The notes: generated by a model not told the origin, from the sequence alone. A stretch of DNA of 64,000 nucleotides from Taxillus chinensis (GCA_023512835.1 CM042091.1:43166107-43230106); one strand, 5' to 3'. Positions 33,516-45,797 are shown, counted from the first letter of the stretch. Program-made: numbers and translations.

Positions 33516-33985
33516 TGTTTTCCAAACATGGACACCTAGACATTATGAGATACACCAACTTTAACTTTGGTAGATATAAATTGGATAGAAAATCTACTTC
33601 AGGATATATATAATTTATATGTGATAATTTGATAACTTGGAGGAGTAAGAAACAAAATATAGTTTCTTTGTTTAGTGCAAAAGTCATATATCATGCTACT
33701 TAATAGCTCACATGGCTACATATTCTTTTGAGAAACTTTAGTTATGACCCTTGGAAGCCGGTGATACTATTTTGTGATAACATAACTATTATCGAGATAG
33801 CTAATAATCTAGTATAGCATAATCATACCAAGCATATTGAACTTGACATGAATTATATTAAGGATAATCTAAATTCTTATGTAATGGAGGTTTCCTACAT
33901 TAAGAGAGTAGATTAATTAGCTAATATGATAACTCATGCAACTACTAGTGCTTCTTTCCATACATCTTTGTCTCATATCCTACGC
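33516..33985 (+). pseudogene. Ty1/copia RNase H fragment
   Basis: In pieces it reads HGHLDI, RKSTSGYI, WRSKKQNIVSLFSA, FCDNITIIEIANN, HTKHIELDMNYIKDN and ANMITHATT, the ordered RNase H motifs of copia elements. It is interrupted by several stops. It continues the copia element from 25165. Confidence 0.88.
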
Positions 33986-33998
33986 CTTTATTTGATTA

Positions 33999-34135
33999 GA
34001 CGCGGAGTAGGAAGTACCTCACCACCGTGCAGTATGTCCCCTTGAGTGAACTACGTATATCATTTGACGCATGTCGTACATAGTTCACTTAATGGGACAT
34101 ACTTCATGGCGGTGAGGTACTTCATACTCCGCGTC
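33999..34135. repeat. Long hairpin, 59 bp arms
   Basis: Arms 33999-34057 and 34077-34135 are reverse complements with about 7-8 mismatches, starting GACGCGGAGTA in both. The loop is about 19 bp. It lies at the end of the copia coding sequence. It could be a fold-back MITE or give a double-stranded RNA. Confidence 0.85.
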
Positions 34136-34364
34136 AAATTAACGCTTGTTAATAACAAACACATGTAGTCAAAGACTCTATTAAAATAGATAAATCTAGT
34201 TTTTGTTTCAATTACAAACAAAAAGGCTCCAAACGCACTATCCGAGTTAAGGGCCTTAATGGCAGTAAGAATTTCAGGCCAATCCGGAGGGTGAATCAGC
34301 TGCATATTCTGATCAGAATTGATAATTGAGGAAGTTGGACATGTGTGATATCTTTTTACCAACT

Positions 34365-34545
34365 TGAGAGGAAGAATTAGAAAGAATTTTCAATTAATTA
34401 GCTATCATATATTTGTAATTATGTGGGTGTATATTTAGTTTCCTAAATAGGGTATTTCCTAATTGAGGTCTTCTAATTATATATATGTTTGTAATCTCTC
34501 AACAACAGTAAGAAAGAATTATTTTCTCTATATTTTTGTCTATTT
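34365..34545 (+). repeat. Ty1/copia 3' LTR remnant
   Basis: CAACTTGAGAGGAAGAATTA resembles the polypurine tract and LTR start of copia elements. It is followed by TTAGCTATCATATATTTGTA, TATATATGTTTGTAATCTCT and a final AAGAAAGAATTATTTTCTCT, typical of a short copia LTR. The first bases are altered. Confidence 0.68.
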
Positions 34546-35304
34546 TGTATAGGGTAAAATTTAGGTTGATGAAGGTTAACCCGATTTCCAACCATGAAAC
34601 ATAGTGTCCCAAGGCATTAAAAGGAGTTAAGAGGGGAGAAATCCATTTCGAAGCTTGATAAATATTGAGCATGTAGTAATACCAGTTCTTGGGTTGTAAA
34701 ATAAGAGTTTTTTGGCAATTCCAGCTCTTCGAAATATCGAGACTTTGGTGCAATACCAAATCTTCAAAGCTATACCGAAGCTTTGACGCATATTGGGACT
34801 TCAAAATACCACTTCGACACCATATTGGGTCTTTGAAATATCAAGTCTTTAAAATATCGAGGCTTATCATCACCTCCTTTTTTCAAAATATTTTTAATAA
34901 TCATTTTGCCCTTGTGTGGGATGCTCAAATATGGCATTTTGTGGGAATGATTTGGGAGGAGTACAATCGTATATAGTGATGTTCTAGAGAAATTCCCAGT
35001 CACATTTTTAGGCTCATTGACATGGGATATTGACCATCTTTTGATCAAATTGACTTTTTTGGACAAAACTATTTTAACTATAACTTCTTTATTTTTATTT
35101 GGAATTAAACAAAGTCAAGTGCGTTTGGTTTCAAATTTCTTAATCTATCATTTAGTACTAGCTTGAGGATACTTTAAAGGTTTACTAGAGAGGTCCTTAA
35201 TTTTGGACTTCCCTTACTAAATGTTCTTGTATTTCTAACTTTGATAAAATGTGATTCGATAATGATGATGTGGCAAAGTTACTAGAGCTATGATGGCACC
35301 GTCC
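34546..35304. other. Spacer
   Basis: No recognised gene. 34690-34870 has loose repeats of TCTTCRAAATATCGAGRCTT-like text. The bases before 35305 are the target duplication of the next element. Confidence 0.45.
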
Positions 35305-35992
35305 TAGGGTTGCAAATGAATAGAGCCGAGCCGAGTAGTGAGGTGTTCGAACATGTTCGTTACTATTCCTTAACGAATCGAACCAAACACAAGCCTTAAA
35401 CTATAATGTTCATGAACTGTTCACGAATGTTACTTTATTATTCACAAATCGTTCATGAACGTTCACGAACATGTGTTTACAAACTTGTTCATAAACGCTT
35501 ACGAACACAATTATGAAATCGTAAAAATCTGCAAAAAAAAAAATCATACCGTAAACTTATCCAAAAAATTTAATTAATTAATTATTAGGCAGTGTTATCT
35601 TTGTTTAATATGTTCAAATAATTGCTATACATAGTTCATAAAAATATTATAATAATAGTAATAATAAACAAATAAATTAAAACATATATTTTTTATTTAA
35701 TAATAATATAAAAATATATATTTATTAAATTATATTCTATAAAATAACTTTTACACATATTAATTAATTTTTAAATTTTTTATTCATAAGTAATTTTTAC
35801 GAACACGAATGATATTCACTAACTGTTCATGAACACTTGTTTGTGAACGTTCACGAATATGTTCACAAATATAGCAATGGTGTTCGCGAACTATTCGCAA
35901 ATAATACTATTCCTTAACGAACGAACATAAATAATTTTTTACCGAACCAAACGCGAGCTTTGTGATGAATGTTTGGCTCATTTACAGCTTTA
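35305..35992. mobile_element. hAT-like MITE, copy 1, TSD CAC(C/T)GTCC
   Basis: The left end is TAGGGTTGCAAATGAATAG and the right end, reverse-complemented, TAAAGCTGTAAATGAGCC. CACCGTCC (35297-35304) and CACTGTCC (35993-36000) form an 8 bp duplication with one change. Many TGTTCATGAAC / GTTCACGAAC palindromes flank an AT-rich core. No coding. A second copy is at 43560-44238. Confidence 0.87.
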
Positions 35993-36000
35993 CACTGTCC

Positions 36001-38144
36001 AACGGTTACTCTCATTTGATTTTTAAAGTAAGAAAATATGTAAAATAAGAATAATAAAGAACTAAATTCAGACAAGAGGCAAACAATTGGTGATGATGAC
36101 GTGGCATAATATGGGAAGGTGATTAGTGGCATCGTCCCAACTGTTGACCATCATTGGATTTTTTAGGAAAAAATATGTAAAAAAAGAAAGAAAGAAAGAA
36201 TAATAGGGAAGCAGGACTTTAAATCAGGGTTGGATTTAGGCTCGATTAGTTTTGACTCAGGCTCATGGCTTTGTATGGGCTCGTCTTGATAGACTCATTT
36301 AAACTTAAAGTATTAATTTTATATTATAATTCATTTAAACTAAAAATATAATATTAATTCATTTAATCTCAAATCATTAAATCTAACATTAATATATTAA
36401 AATAATAAATTAAAAATATAAAAATATTAATATAAATTTATGTAAGCAAATGTATCAAAATAACAATGTAAATTAGTCAGCTCTCTTCAAACTTGCAAGT
36501 TTTCTAATTTGCTTAAACCAAATTTTTTATGAACCGATTCAAAATTATTCGACTCTACTGAAATTAGAAAAATAGCGTAACTCTCGAAATAAACAATCTT
36601 ACAACAAAGCTCCGACCAACCAGTCAGATGGATGTAGCAACTCTATTCAAATTACTGTGCTAAGTGCTAACGTTACTAGAAAAATATTATCTAGTTTACA
36701 TGTGGGTCCCATTTCCTAAATAAAATCCGGCCATTGTTTTTTATATTTAGAATAACCATTTGACTCACCTATCTATCTAGCGATTTAATTAATAGAACAT
36801 ATTATTTCAACCTCATACATATTATATTTTAATCATGGAATATTTAGCCAGAATATTTTTAATTTTTTATATCAACAAGGGAATAAATAATTGTAAGACC
36901 TGATTATGGAGAAGCAGATTCGCTTTGTACCTCTGAAATTATTTATGAAATAAATAATTGTAATATGTTGTTAAATAACGAAGAGTTGCATGTTACACGT
37001 GATATTGCATAGGAACCAACGCTGACCTCCATGTCTAAATTGATCCTCAGCTCTGCTCCACTCTCACTCGTGGTCTGGGTACCATATTCCATCACCAATA
37101 ATAATCTTCACTTATAAATGCTCTCACCATGACAATATTAAATTTAAAATAAAGACAAAATATTTCTTTCCCCCCTAAAAAAAAAAACACTAACCCGTGA
37201 CACGACATTTAATAGCATCTTTAGTAAGAAGAAGATTATTACAAAATAGATAAAAGTATAGTGGCGTGCCACAGCTTTGCGTTGGACAAGGTTTAAGTAA
37301 ATTAAGTTTCAATTTGTTAGAATAAACTGGTATTTACCAATAGTGACACAAAGGAAAAAAATACTAAATTTTTAGACAGCCAACATGTAATTCTACCTTG
37401 CCAATATGTTGGGAGTCCATGAAGAACTTGGATCCTTGCTCTTGCTAGGACCATCAATGGCATTTCAGTCATTTTAGCCATCTATCTTAAAAATAAATTG
37501 CTGATGATGATTGTCTTTACCCGAAGTATTACAATATTTATAAAATATATTTTATGTAATCAGAATGGTTGTAAAATTGTGTACATAATTTTTTTTTCTC
37601 TTATCATATATCCTGTCATGTCATTATAATTATTTAAAAATTATCCAACGTGAATTTTATGTAATATTATTCTTTATAAAATGGAGGGCTCAAATGCTTT
37701 GATTGGAGTCTAGATATATATCCAAAATCGGAAGGATAATATATGTACGTAATAAATTGAGCGACCGCCAAATTCTTTTATTTAATACCGATTACAATCG
37801 AGAAGTGTAACAATCAATGGACGATAAATAAATTCCCCGAGCACTGCATGTTAATTAGTTTGGCCATGGGAATTGAAAATTAAATTAATCACATTGGAGT
37901 GCTGACATTCGATTTCCAAGATAAACTTTACTTGTCTAATCATGTCCAAAACGGAATTACGAATTCCTCAGCTATTATTCGAGTGCAGACACTAATCCAA
38001 TTCCCTAATCTCACTTGAATTCTGCACTCCACTTCCGAACAGCACACTAGAATATTCCGAAACAGTGAAACCACGTTAATCAGCTTTTGAAATTGTCAAC
38101 CCATATATATAATAAGCAACCGTAGAGACATTGAAACAAGCATG
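36001..38144. other. Spacer
   Basis: No gene recognised. 36080-36140 echoes the sequence just before the MITE at 35305 (GATGAYGTGGCA and GGCAYCGTCC). AT-rich stretches lie at 36310-36470. A (GAAA)n-like run is near 36182. Confidence 0.45.
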
Positions 38145-39088
38145 CTAACATGTTTGGTTCGTACAGAAAATGGGGTGTAAAATGAAATGAGATTGAAAAA
38201 GTATGTAAAATTAATTTTTTTACCGGAAGCTAAGAAAACATACAGTGTACATAGAAAATACGATAACGGTAACTAACGGTTAATTTATATTAACATATGA
38301 AAAGGCATAATTTTGTATGAAAAACTTCTGTCAAAAATAGATTTTCAAAATTATCCTTTTCTTTTAAACCCTACACACAACAGTTACAATTCTCTTATGA
38401 CTTTAACATCGCAGCTCATCCAATTCAACACACCATGCGACTCCTCTCCTCTTGCTGATACATTGTGTTGTTGCTCGTATCAAAATCAGGTTTGATATTT
38501 CTCCCTTTTCCTCCTTATTTAGTATTCTTGGATTTCTATCAATTGTCATCATTGGGCTGAAAGAATTGCACGGAAACCATCCTTTTGCTTGGCTGCTTTG
38601 ACCTATCCTAAACCCTACGCCGATCCCAGACCATCGACAACTTTCTGTTCCCCCGACCTAAACCTAGACTCTATCGTCAACCCCCATAGCCAAACTGAAA
38701 CCCCATCGCCCCCAAACCCCACCGCTGATGCCAAACCCAGCCCTCATCGGACTCCAAATCATCTTCCCATGCCTACTGCTTGGCTTCCAGAATGAAGCTC
38801 TCATATATACTGATTGCTAGAAATATTTGCTTATACGTTGATTATTTATTTTTGTACTTGGTTGGATTACATTCTTTCTATGATGGTCCCTTGATCGTTG
38901 AAAATGATAAATAAACTTCAATATATTTTTTCAAGTGTTTTTGCAATGCATGTAAATTTTCAAAAAATCATAACATATACATGAATTATGAATTTGCGTG
39001 ACCTACATGTCTGCCTTTCATGTGTAATTGATGTGGCCTTTTTTTTCTCTTTTTGCAATTGAAGGAAGTCTTCATCCCAAACTAGTGC

Positions 39089-39988
39089 ATGACCATGTCA
39101 ACAGACAATAACATGAAAGATGTATATGGTGAGGATTTAGAATTATTAACTTCAGTTAATTTGCAAGTAAAAAGTAATATGCATGACATAATGTTAGATT
39201 GGCCTTGGCGTCGAAATTTTTGTATCATACAACTCATATGTTTCATAGTTTGCACTATTTCATTGTTTCAATTGCAATCAAGAATTCTCTATAGCTCCAT
39301 AGAGCATAGAGATGCAAATAGAGATCGTATGCGACCTGAGTTAATGGAACAATTAGTTCATATAGATAGGTGCTATAACATTATACGCATGGGGCCACAA
39401 GCCTTTATTTAACTGTGTGAAAAACTGAGAGGCACTGATCGATTAAAAGATTCCAAGTGGGTCACGGTTGAAGAACAAGTTGCAAGATTTTTGTATATTT
39501 TGTCCCACAATGTGAGGCTACGTGCAATATCTTTTTTCTTTCATCGATCTGGAGAGACAATTAGTTGGCATTTCCATGAAGCATTACATGTAGTGATTTC
39601 ACTTGAGTCTGAGTTCCTTCAGTAACCTTCTGGGAATGAAGTTCCCTGACCAATACAGTAGAACATGAGATTCTATCCTTCTTTTAAGGTAATTTTTCTA
39701 ATGATATATACATATGTAATTATATAGATGAAAGTATAACTAAATAGTATCTTCCATGATAGAATTGCATTGGAGCTGTAAATGGAACACATATCCGTGT
39801 GAAGGTACCAATGAATGATGCCACTCGGTTTCGTGGTAGAAAATAATGGCCCACACAAAATGTTTTAGCTGCTTGTGACTTCAACATGAATTTCACTTAT
39901 GTATTAGCTGGGTGGTAAGGCACAACTGCAGACTCTAGAATTTTGAAGGATGAATTAACAAGAGAAGAAAAGTTGTCAATTCTAAGAG
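39089..39988 (+). pseudogene. PIF/Harbinger DDE transposase, broken
   Basis: Exon 1 (39089-39688) carries the N-terminal helical region (LCEKLRGTDRLKDSKWVTVE, then FLYILSHNVRLRAISFFFHRS). A GT-AG intron (39689-39762) leads to exon 2 (39763-39988) with CIGAVNGTHIRVKVP, VLAACDFNMNFTYVLAGW and TTADSRIL. These are the DDE_Tnp_4 motifs of PIF transposases, which cut and join DNA. The first catalytic Asp (usually DGTH) is Asn here; the second (ADSRIL) is kept. Stops at 39410-39412 and 39623-39625, and more in both exons. The C-terminal third with the last acidic residue is not visible. Not functional. Confidence 0.85.
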
Positions 39989-40250
39989 GTTAGTACACCA
40001 TACACACATATGAAATTATATATGATATTGTATAACATGATGAAAATGTACATAATTATATTTGAGAGTAGTTTACATCTGTAGTTTTATATTCATATAA
40101 ATGTTTGTTTACTTTCATATATGCTTTGAATGTAACTGTAATAATTACCTCTTTGACTATGTCATAAGAATCCATATATATGTTATGATTATTATTTTGT
40201 GCTATGTTATGTCATATGAATTAATAAGACTGTTTATGACAACTAGAAAT

Positions 40251-41365
40251 ATGCCGAGAGGAAAGAAATCTATGGAACATAATGATCCTTTAAAAGATAA
40301 CTTGCGTTGGACGGAAGATATGGACAATGCATTATTGGATCAATTGTTAAAAGAAAAAGCTAAAGGTAACTTCAACTCAGGCCACCCAAATTTTGATGGG
40401 TACAATAATACATTGAAGCATTTGCACGAATTGTTTGGTCCATCCATTAGAAGAGAGCACATTAAGCATCGATTGAAAACATTGAAAGATCACTTTGCAA
40501 AATGTTATGATTTGTTTAATGCTTGGAGTGGCATAGCTTGGAATCCCAAGATAGAATTGTTTGACGCAGAACCTCATGTTTGGCATAAAATAATAGAAGT
40601 AAATGATATTTTATTGAAATATAAGATGAATTGTGATATGATTGAATTAGAGATCTGAATTTGTAACTCTGGTGATAGATGATGCATTCAATTTTAATTA
40701 TATTTTGATAGGTTAAACCTGATGCAACCTGATGGATACATACAAGAGTGAAGTATTATAACAAGTTGTATGATATATATGCAGCGGATAGAGCTACAGG
40801 GTGACATGCTGAATGTGCATGCAAGACAGTTCAAAATTGGGAAACCAAGAGAGTAAACTTAAATGCATCATGGGAAGATCTACATATGCCAAGAATTGAC
40901 GTACTTTCGGGAAATGAAGGCAACTCTTTAGGTAATGTAGATGTATATAGTCCTCGATTTGTTGATCCAAATAACAGCCAAGGTACTTCCTCATCAAGAG
41001 GTTCCAAGCATAAGGCATGAGAGCAGATTATGTAGAAAGTCAGTTTCAAAGCTTGAGCACGAGTATTAAAGACTTAACCGATGTGATTCAAAGAAGGCAA
41101 TGAATATTATGATAAATAACTTTCAATATTTGAAAAACAAGGAGAACTTACAGCAAAACAAGTGGAAATTGCAGAGATGAGGGTCAACATTATGAGGCAA
41201 AGTAGGCTTTGACTTTATAGTGAGGAAGATGTTTGGATGGAATTAGAAAATTTAAATGTAAGGGAAGACATACGGATGACATGTTGTCAATTTTTGTGTA
41301 GAGATGAAAGAGCGAAACGAGAATTCTTTGGTCTTCCAAAGGGATGCATTTGGAGGCCTTGAGCC
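40251..41365 (+). pseudogene. PIF/Harbinger ORF1, Myb/SANT-like DNA-binding protein, broken
   Basis: The N-terminal 136 codons (40251-40658) are open: LRWTEDMDNALLDQLL starts a Myb/SANT-like trihelix domain (Myb_DNA-bind_3 type) and HIKHRLKTLKDHFAKCYDLF continues it. After the stop the family's C-terminal part is readable in shifted frames: YSEEDVWMELENLNVREDI and CRDERAKREFFGLPKGC near 41220-41350. This protein normally works with the PIF transposase in binding element ends. The first half could in principle still be translated. Confidence 0.8.
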
Positions 41366-41479
41366 AAATGATGAAGGATGTTGGTTTGTTTTAACGTTAT
41401 AGTTATCGATATCATGGATGTTGACAGCCAATTCAAGTTGTTTCATGTATTTTGCTTGGATTTTTAATAAGTTTGTAAT

Positions 41480-41555
41480 ATGAACTTACACTAATGATAT
41501 GTATCTTGTTGTGTTGAACTTCCACTAATGATATGTATGTTGCTGTGTTGGACTT
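41480..41555. repeat. Short direct repeat in PIF 3' region
   Basis: CACTAATGATATGTATSTTG with its GTGTTG tail occurs twice, about 38 bp apart. Confidence 0.8.
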
Positions 41556-42829
41556 TTTAATCAGTTTATATTTTTATGTTTCTTTGTACATGTGTTTTTT
41601 CTAATGCAAACCCAGTGAGCCAGAGATAATTTTACCTGTATACAATACTATGCCATTGGTAATTTCTTGTTGGGTCTTTACTGTTTTAAAAATGGTATTG
41701 CCAAGGAATTTGAGGTTTCCAAACAGTGTTGTGTTGCTTTGCGGGATGTGTGAGCTCAAATTTATTGTTGGCTTGCAAAAGGTATAATGTATGAGTGGGT
41801 GCAACATTTTTATTTGTGCAAAAGTTATTTTGTGAGCTAGTGCTACTGTTGATTTTTTGAACTAGCACGTTTGTATCCCTGGGATAGTTTTTTGACTTTG
41901 TGTTTTTTGTATGTGATAAATTTGTTCTATTTTCTTGATTGTTTGTGTAAATGGGACATGTTTCTGAAGCTGGTTGCTGCCCTTGTTGTTTGGGGAGTTT
42001 TTCCCTCATATAATTGTATATATTTGACTACACACTTCATCCATATATGTTGCTATGGCTGCACTCTTCCCTCTACGACGATACAATTCACGCGAAAACA
42101 TTGATATAACTGAAAGATGATTTGCCATAAACACTTGAGAATTGTCTAACGTAAAAGAAAACAAGCTCCACATCAAAGCAGGTTATTGTGATTAAAAAGA
42201 AATTCACATGTACCATAGTTGCTTTGTGAACTAAAATAGATTGAATTTTAATTTCATAAAAAAAATTAATGTTAACAGCATTCAGTCATTGAGCCTGTTG
42301 TTCTAAACATAAGTAACCCTTGGTCCCGCATAATGTCATTGAGCAACAATTCATTTTCCATTTCACATATTGCTAACATGTTTTTTGACTACTCCATGTC
42401 ATTACTGGGTCATGGTTGCTTCTTTGAGGTTTTTCTCCATGGTTGTTATTGCCCTGGTAAAGGGTGGAAAAGTTGTGGAAGAATTTTAGGTGAAAAATGG
42501 GTAGAAAAAAAATAGGTAGAAAGAATAGTTGTTAGGTTGAGGTGGAAAAGAGGTAGAAAATGTATTTTTTATAATGTAAATAGAATTAGAAAAAAAAATA
42601 TCATATGAAATATCAATTAAACCAAATAATGAGATTATTAATTGCTAAAAAACATAGGGGCAGTTATGAAAATATACATACATTATTACTTTTCTAGAGC
42701 ATTTCATATTATTTTGCTATGGAAAAGAATACACATGTTCCAATGCATGTTTTGCATCACTGGATATACTTTCCATAGCTTTTCTATCTTTACCAAGCAA
42801 AAGATGTCTTTCGGTCCGGTCAGTGATTG
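41556..42829. other. Non-coding right part of PIF element or spacer
   Basis: AT-rich sequence with no recognised protein. GGTAGAAA-type words repeat at 42490-42560. Confidence 0.4.
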
Positions 42830-43267
42830 AAATGGACCTAGTGGTTCGCAGATCGGGCGGACCGGATCGAAAAAAATCCGATCTATTTCAATCATAAGCC
42901 TAAACGGACTGATCCATTTAGGCCTGGTCCGTGCAGACTAAATCCGTGCGGACGCAGACTGGTCCGCGGACCCGTGTTTATTTATTTATTTTATTTATTT
43001 TTTAAAACCTATTATTCATTCTACCTAATATGTTAATACCTAAACCCTAAACCTATTAATTTTAAATTAAAGTTTAGAAACATAAACATTTAAATATGAT
43101 TTAAAAATTTAAAATTTTAATAAAAATTAATTTATCATATTTAAATAAATAAATATGAACTGGTCCGCGAACCGATTCGGTCCGTTTGCAGACCGAACCG
43201 AACCAGTCCATCCTTGGTTTGGTCCGGAGATGGATTTAACCGGACCGGTCCGTTTTACACCCCTAAC
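42830..43267. mobile_element. hAT-like remnant with GGTCCG-rich ends
   Basis: The right end reads CCGTTTTACACCCCTA (reverse complement TAGGGGTGTAAAACGG). GGACCGGWCCG words are dense at both sides of an AT-rich core (42975-43140). The left end near 42830 is eroded. Confidence 0.6.
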
Positions 43268-43460
43268 CCCACCCATAAATCTATAACAGCCAAGCAAGGG
43301 GTATAGGTCACCGAAACATGTTGATAATGTTATCATATGATATTTTGTGCTATCCATTTTACACCCCTAACCCCACCCACAAATCCATAGCAACCAAGCA
43401 AGGGGTATAGGTCACCGAAGCATGCTGATAATGTTATCATATGATATTTTGTGTTATATG
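43253..43460. repeat. 104 bp tandem duplication
   Basis: TTTTACACCCCTAACCCCAC starts copies at 43253 and 43357. The copies end with ATCATATGATATTTTGTG and differ at about six bases. The unit includes the last bases of the hAT-like remnant. Confidence 0.92.
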
Positions 43461-43559
43461 CGAATTTGCTGAATCAAACACGCGTTAGGTCCATCTTGGT
43501 TGCTCGACACACCAATTAAAAGCTTTTATCTGAGCTAAACATGAGGTTTAATCTATATA

Positions 43560-44235
43560 TAGGACGGTTGTAAAGGAATCGAGTCGAGTCAAATAGTAAG
43601 TTATTCGAATATGTTCATTACTATTTATTAACAAACTGAACCGAACATAAGCCTTAAACTATGATGTTCATGAACGTTACTCTTTTGTTCACAAACATGT
43701 ATTTACAAATTTATTCACGAACATTTACAAACACAATTATATAATCGTAAAAATCTATAAAAAGAATCGAGATAATAAACTTTTAAAAAAAGTACAATTA
43801 ATTAACTGTTATGATGTGTTATCTTTGTTTAATATGTTTAAACAATTACTATATGTATTTTATGAAAATATTACAATAATAGTAATAATAAACAAATAAA
43901 TCAAAAATATATATTTTTTATCTAATAATAATATAAAAGTAAATGTTCATTAAATTATATTTAATAAAAATATATTTATATTTAATAAAATAACTTTTAT
44001 ACACATTATTTGATTTGTCAATTTTCTGTTTATAAATAAATTTTATGAACACAAATGGTATTTATGAATTGTTCGTGAACTCTAGTTCGTAAACGTTCGC
44101 GAATATATTCACGAATATAACAATGGTGTTCACGAACTATTTATGAATGATACTATTCATTAATGAACAAATATAAACAATCTTTTACCAGGTCGAATGT
44201 AAACTTGTTCATGAACATTTGGTTCATTAACAGTC

Positions 44236-44238
<3 letters not shown>
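43560..44238. mobile_element. hAT-like MITE, copy 2
   Basis: Ends TAGGACGGTTGTAAAGGAAT and (reverse-complemented) TAGGACTGTTAATGAACC. It follows copy 1 along its whole length with the same TGTTCATGAAC/GTTCACGAA words and AT core. An (AT)n tract at the right end hides the target duplication. Confidence 0.82.

Positions 44239-44290
<52 letters not shown>
44239..44290. repeat. (AT)n microsatellite
   Basis: Uninterrupted AT run directly at the right end of MITE copy 2. Confidence 0.97.
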
Positions 44291-44292
<2 letters not shown>

Positions 44293-45020
44293 TAGTCTTT
44301 TCTTGGCCAAATGAAAATATGAAAGATATTCTGTTACACATATGTTTGAAAATGAAGTGAGAATATCTCATAGGCAGCTATAAAAGGAGTTTACCATTAA
44401 ACATTTTTTATTTCAAATCAAAATATTTCAAGTATTATATATTTGATTTATTGTATTACTAAGTAAATACGATTATATTTAAGAGTATATAAAAGTCTTG
44501 TATGTTTTATAGTTATTATTTAACCTGATTTTCTACATTAAAAGGGTTGTTTTTGTGAGTGTTGAAGTATAATGATGTCAACGTGTGCATGATAAAAAAA
44601 AGTCGATATGATTGTATTTTTTATTATACAATGGAGTTCTTTCTGCTTCAATGTTTTTTCCCCGATTTGGAGTGTTCTATACTATATTTTTGTGGGATTG
44701 TGATATTGTTTTCTTGAAATCAGTAGGGTAAATTAGAGAATTGGTATCAAAGCCAAATTATTATTTCTCTTAAAGTCTTAGTATACTCTATGGTAGAAGT
44801 TTTATCTGATATTCTACATGAGAAAAAACCTTTTTTGAGAACATTTTTGGGCAAAGGAGGTTGTTGTAGTGAGTGTGGATATTACTTATAGTAACTATAA
44901 GATTTAAAAACAAGATCAAAATATTTGGGTTAGAGAGATTTGAGGAGGAGAAATTTTATGGAATAATAAATTTTGGCTTGTGGCAAGTATATATCAAGGG
45001 TGTTCTAACGTTTTTGATCA
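44291..45020. other. Spacer
   Basis: AT-rich, no gene or repeat recognised. Confidence 0.45.
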
Positions 45021-45745
45021 TGTAAAGACTCATATTTAGATAAAGTTTTGAGATTGTGTCTGAAGGGCTTCATCATAATTAGGTTGCACAGACACGAGCT
45101 AAAATGGGTGTTCGCACAAGGTCTTCATTAGTGAAGTTTTGAGATTGTCTATGAAGGTCTTAATCATATTTAGACAATGATGTAGTTGTCGATATGAGTG
45201 TTTTAATTGCACTTGGACTTGCTTTAGATTATATTCAGATGGTAATATAGTCGTTGATATAAGTGTTTTAATTGTACTTGGATTTACGTTAGAGTTCAAG
45301 GTCCCAAAAGGTGAGTTTTGGTATGTTGGTAGAATTAAAATTATTGGTATATTATGTTATATTATATTATATATTATAGAAAAGAAATAAGAAAAGGAAA
45401 TAAAATAGTTACATACTGTACCGCATTGTTTTTATTGAGATAGCAGGTGAAGGAGGAGTTTGCAAATTGAGGTGGCAACAATATGCTTTCCAAGGATCAC
45501 ATAGGTGTTATGACTTCTCTAAGTCATTGTTGGACCTCGGCCAGGGCACTCACTATCACAATATTGTCCGCTTTGGTACTCACGCACCCACTCATGGGCC
45601 GCAGCCCGCACGGATTTGTTTCTAACGGGCCGCGACCCGTTAAAACGCGTTGTGACAAGGTGCACATGAGCCTCCTCATTAGGACGACCTCAATGTTCGC
45701 CCTAACCGATGTGGGATTGATCTATGGGACGTTAGAGACCCAACA

Positions 45746-45756
45746 GTCTCCCCCCC
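45746..45756 (-). promoter_or_regulatory. TRIM polypurine tract
   Basis: Minus-strand GGGGGGGAGAC abuts the 3' LTR of the TRIM. Confidence 0.88.
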
Positions 45757-45784
45757 AATCCCACCATCGGTCTAGAGGACCCGG

Positions 45785-45797
45785 GTCTGATACCACT
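45785..45797 (-). promoter_or_regulatory. TRIM primer-binding site
   Basis: Minus-strand AGTGGTATCAGAC matches the PBS complementary to the 3' end of plant initiator methionine tRNA and lies next to the 5' LTR. Confidence 0.92.

Larger units (their letters stand above)
38145..43488. mobile_element. Decayed PIF/Harbinger element (inferred limits)
   Basis: It contains a PIF-type DDE transposase (39089-39988) and a Myb/SANT-type second protein (40251-41365), the standard gene pair of the superfamily. Possible ends are CTAACATGTTTGGTTC at 38145 and GAATCAAACACGCGTTAG ending at 43488, which are imperfect reverse complements. No 3 bp target duplication is clear and later insertions lie near the right end, so the limits are tentative. 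Confidence 0.5.

Noticed and set aside
38589..38795. Pro/Thr/Ser-rich open frame
   Set aside because: Low complexity, no conserved motif, in the leader region of the PIF element.
44153..44371. Ile/Tyr repeat frames on both strands
   Set aside because: Translation of the (AT)n microsatellite.
45785..45797. Possible tRNA gene piece
   Set aside because: The match is just the primer-binding site of the TRIM; no tRNA fold around it. No tRNA or rRNA gene was found elsewhere.
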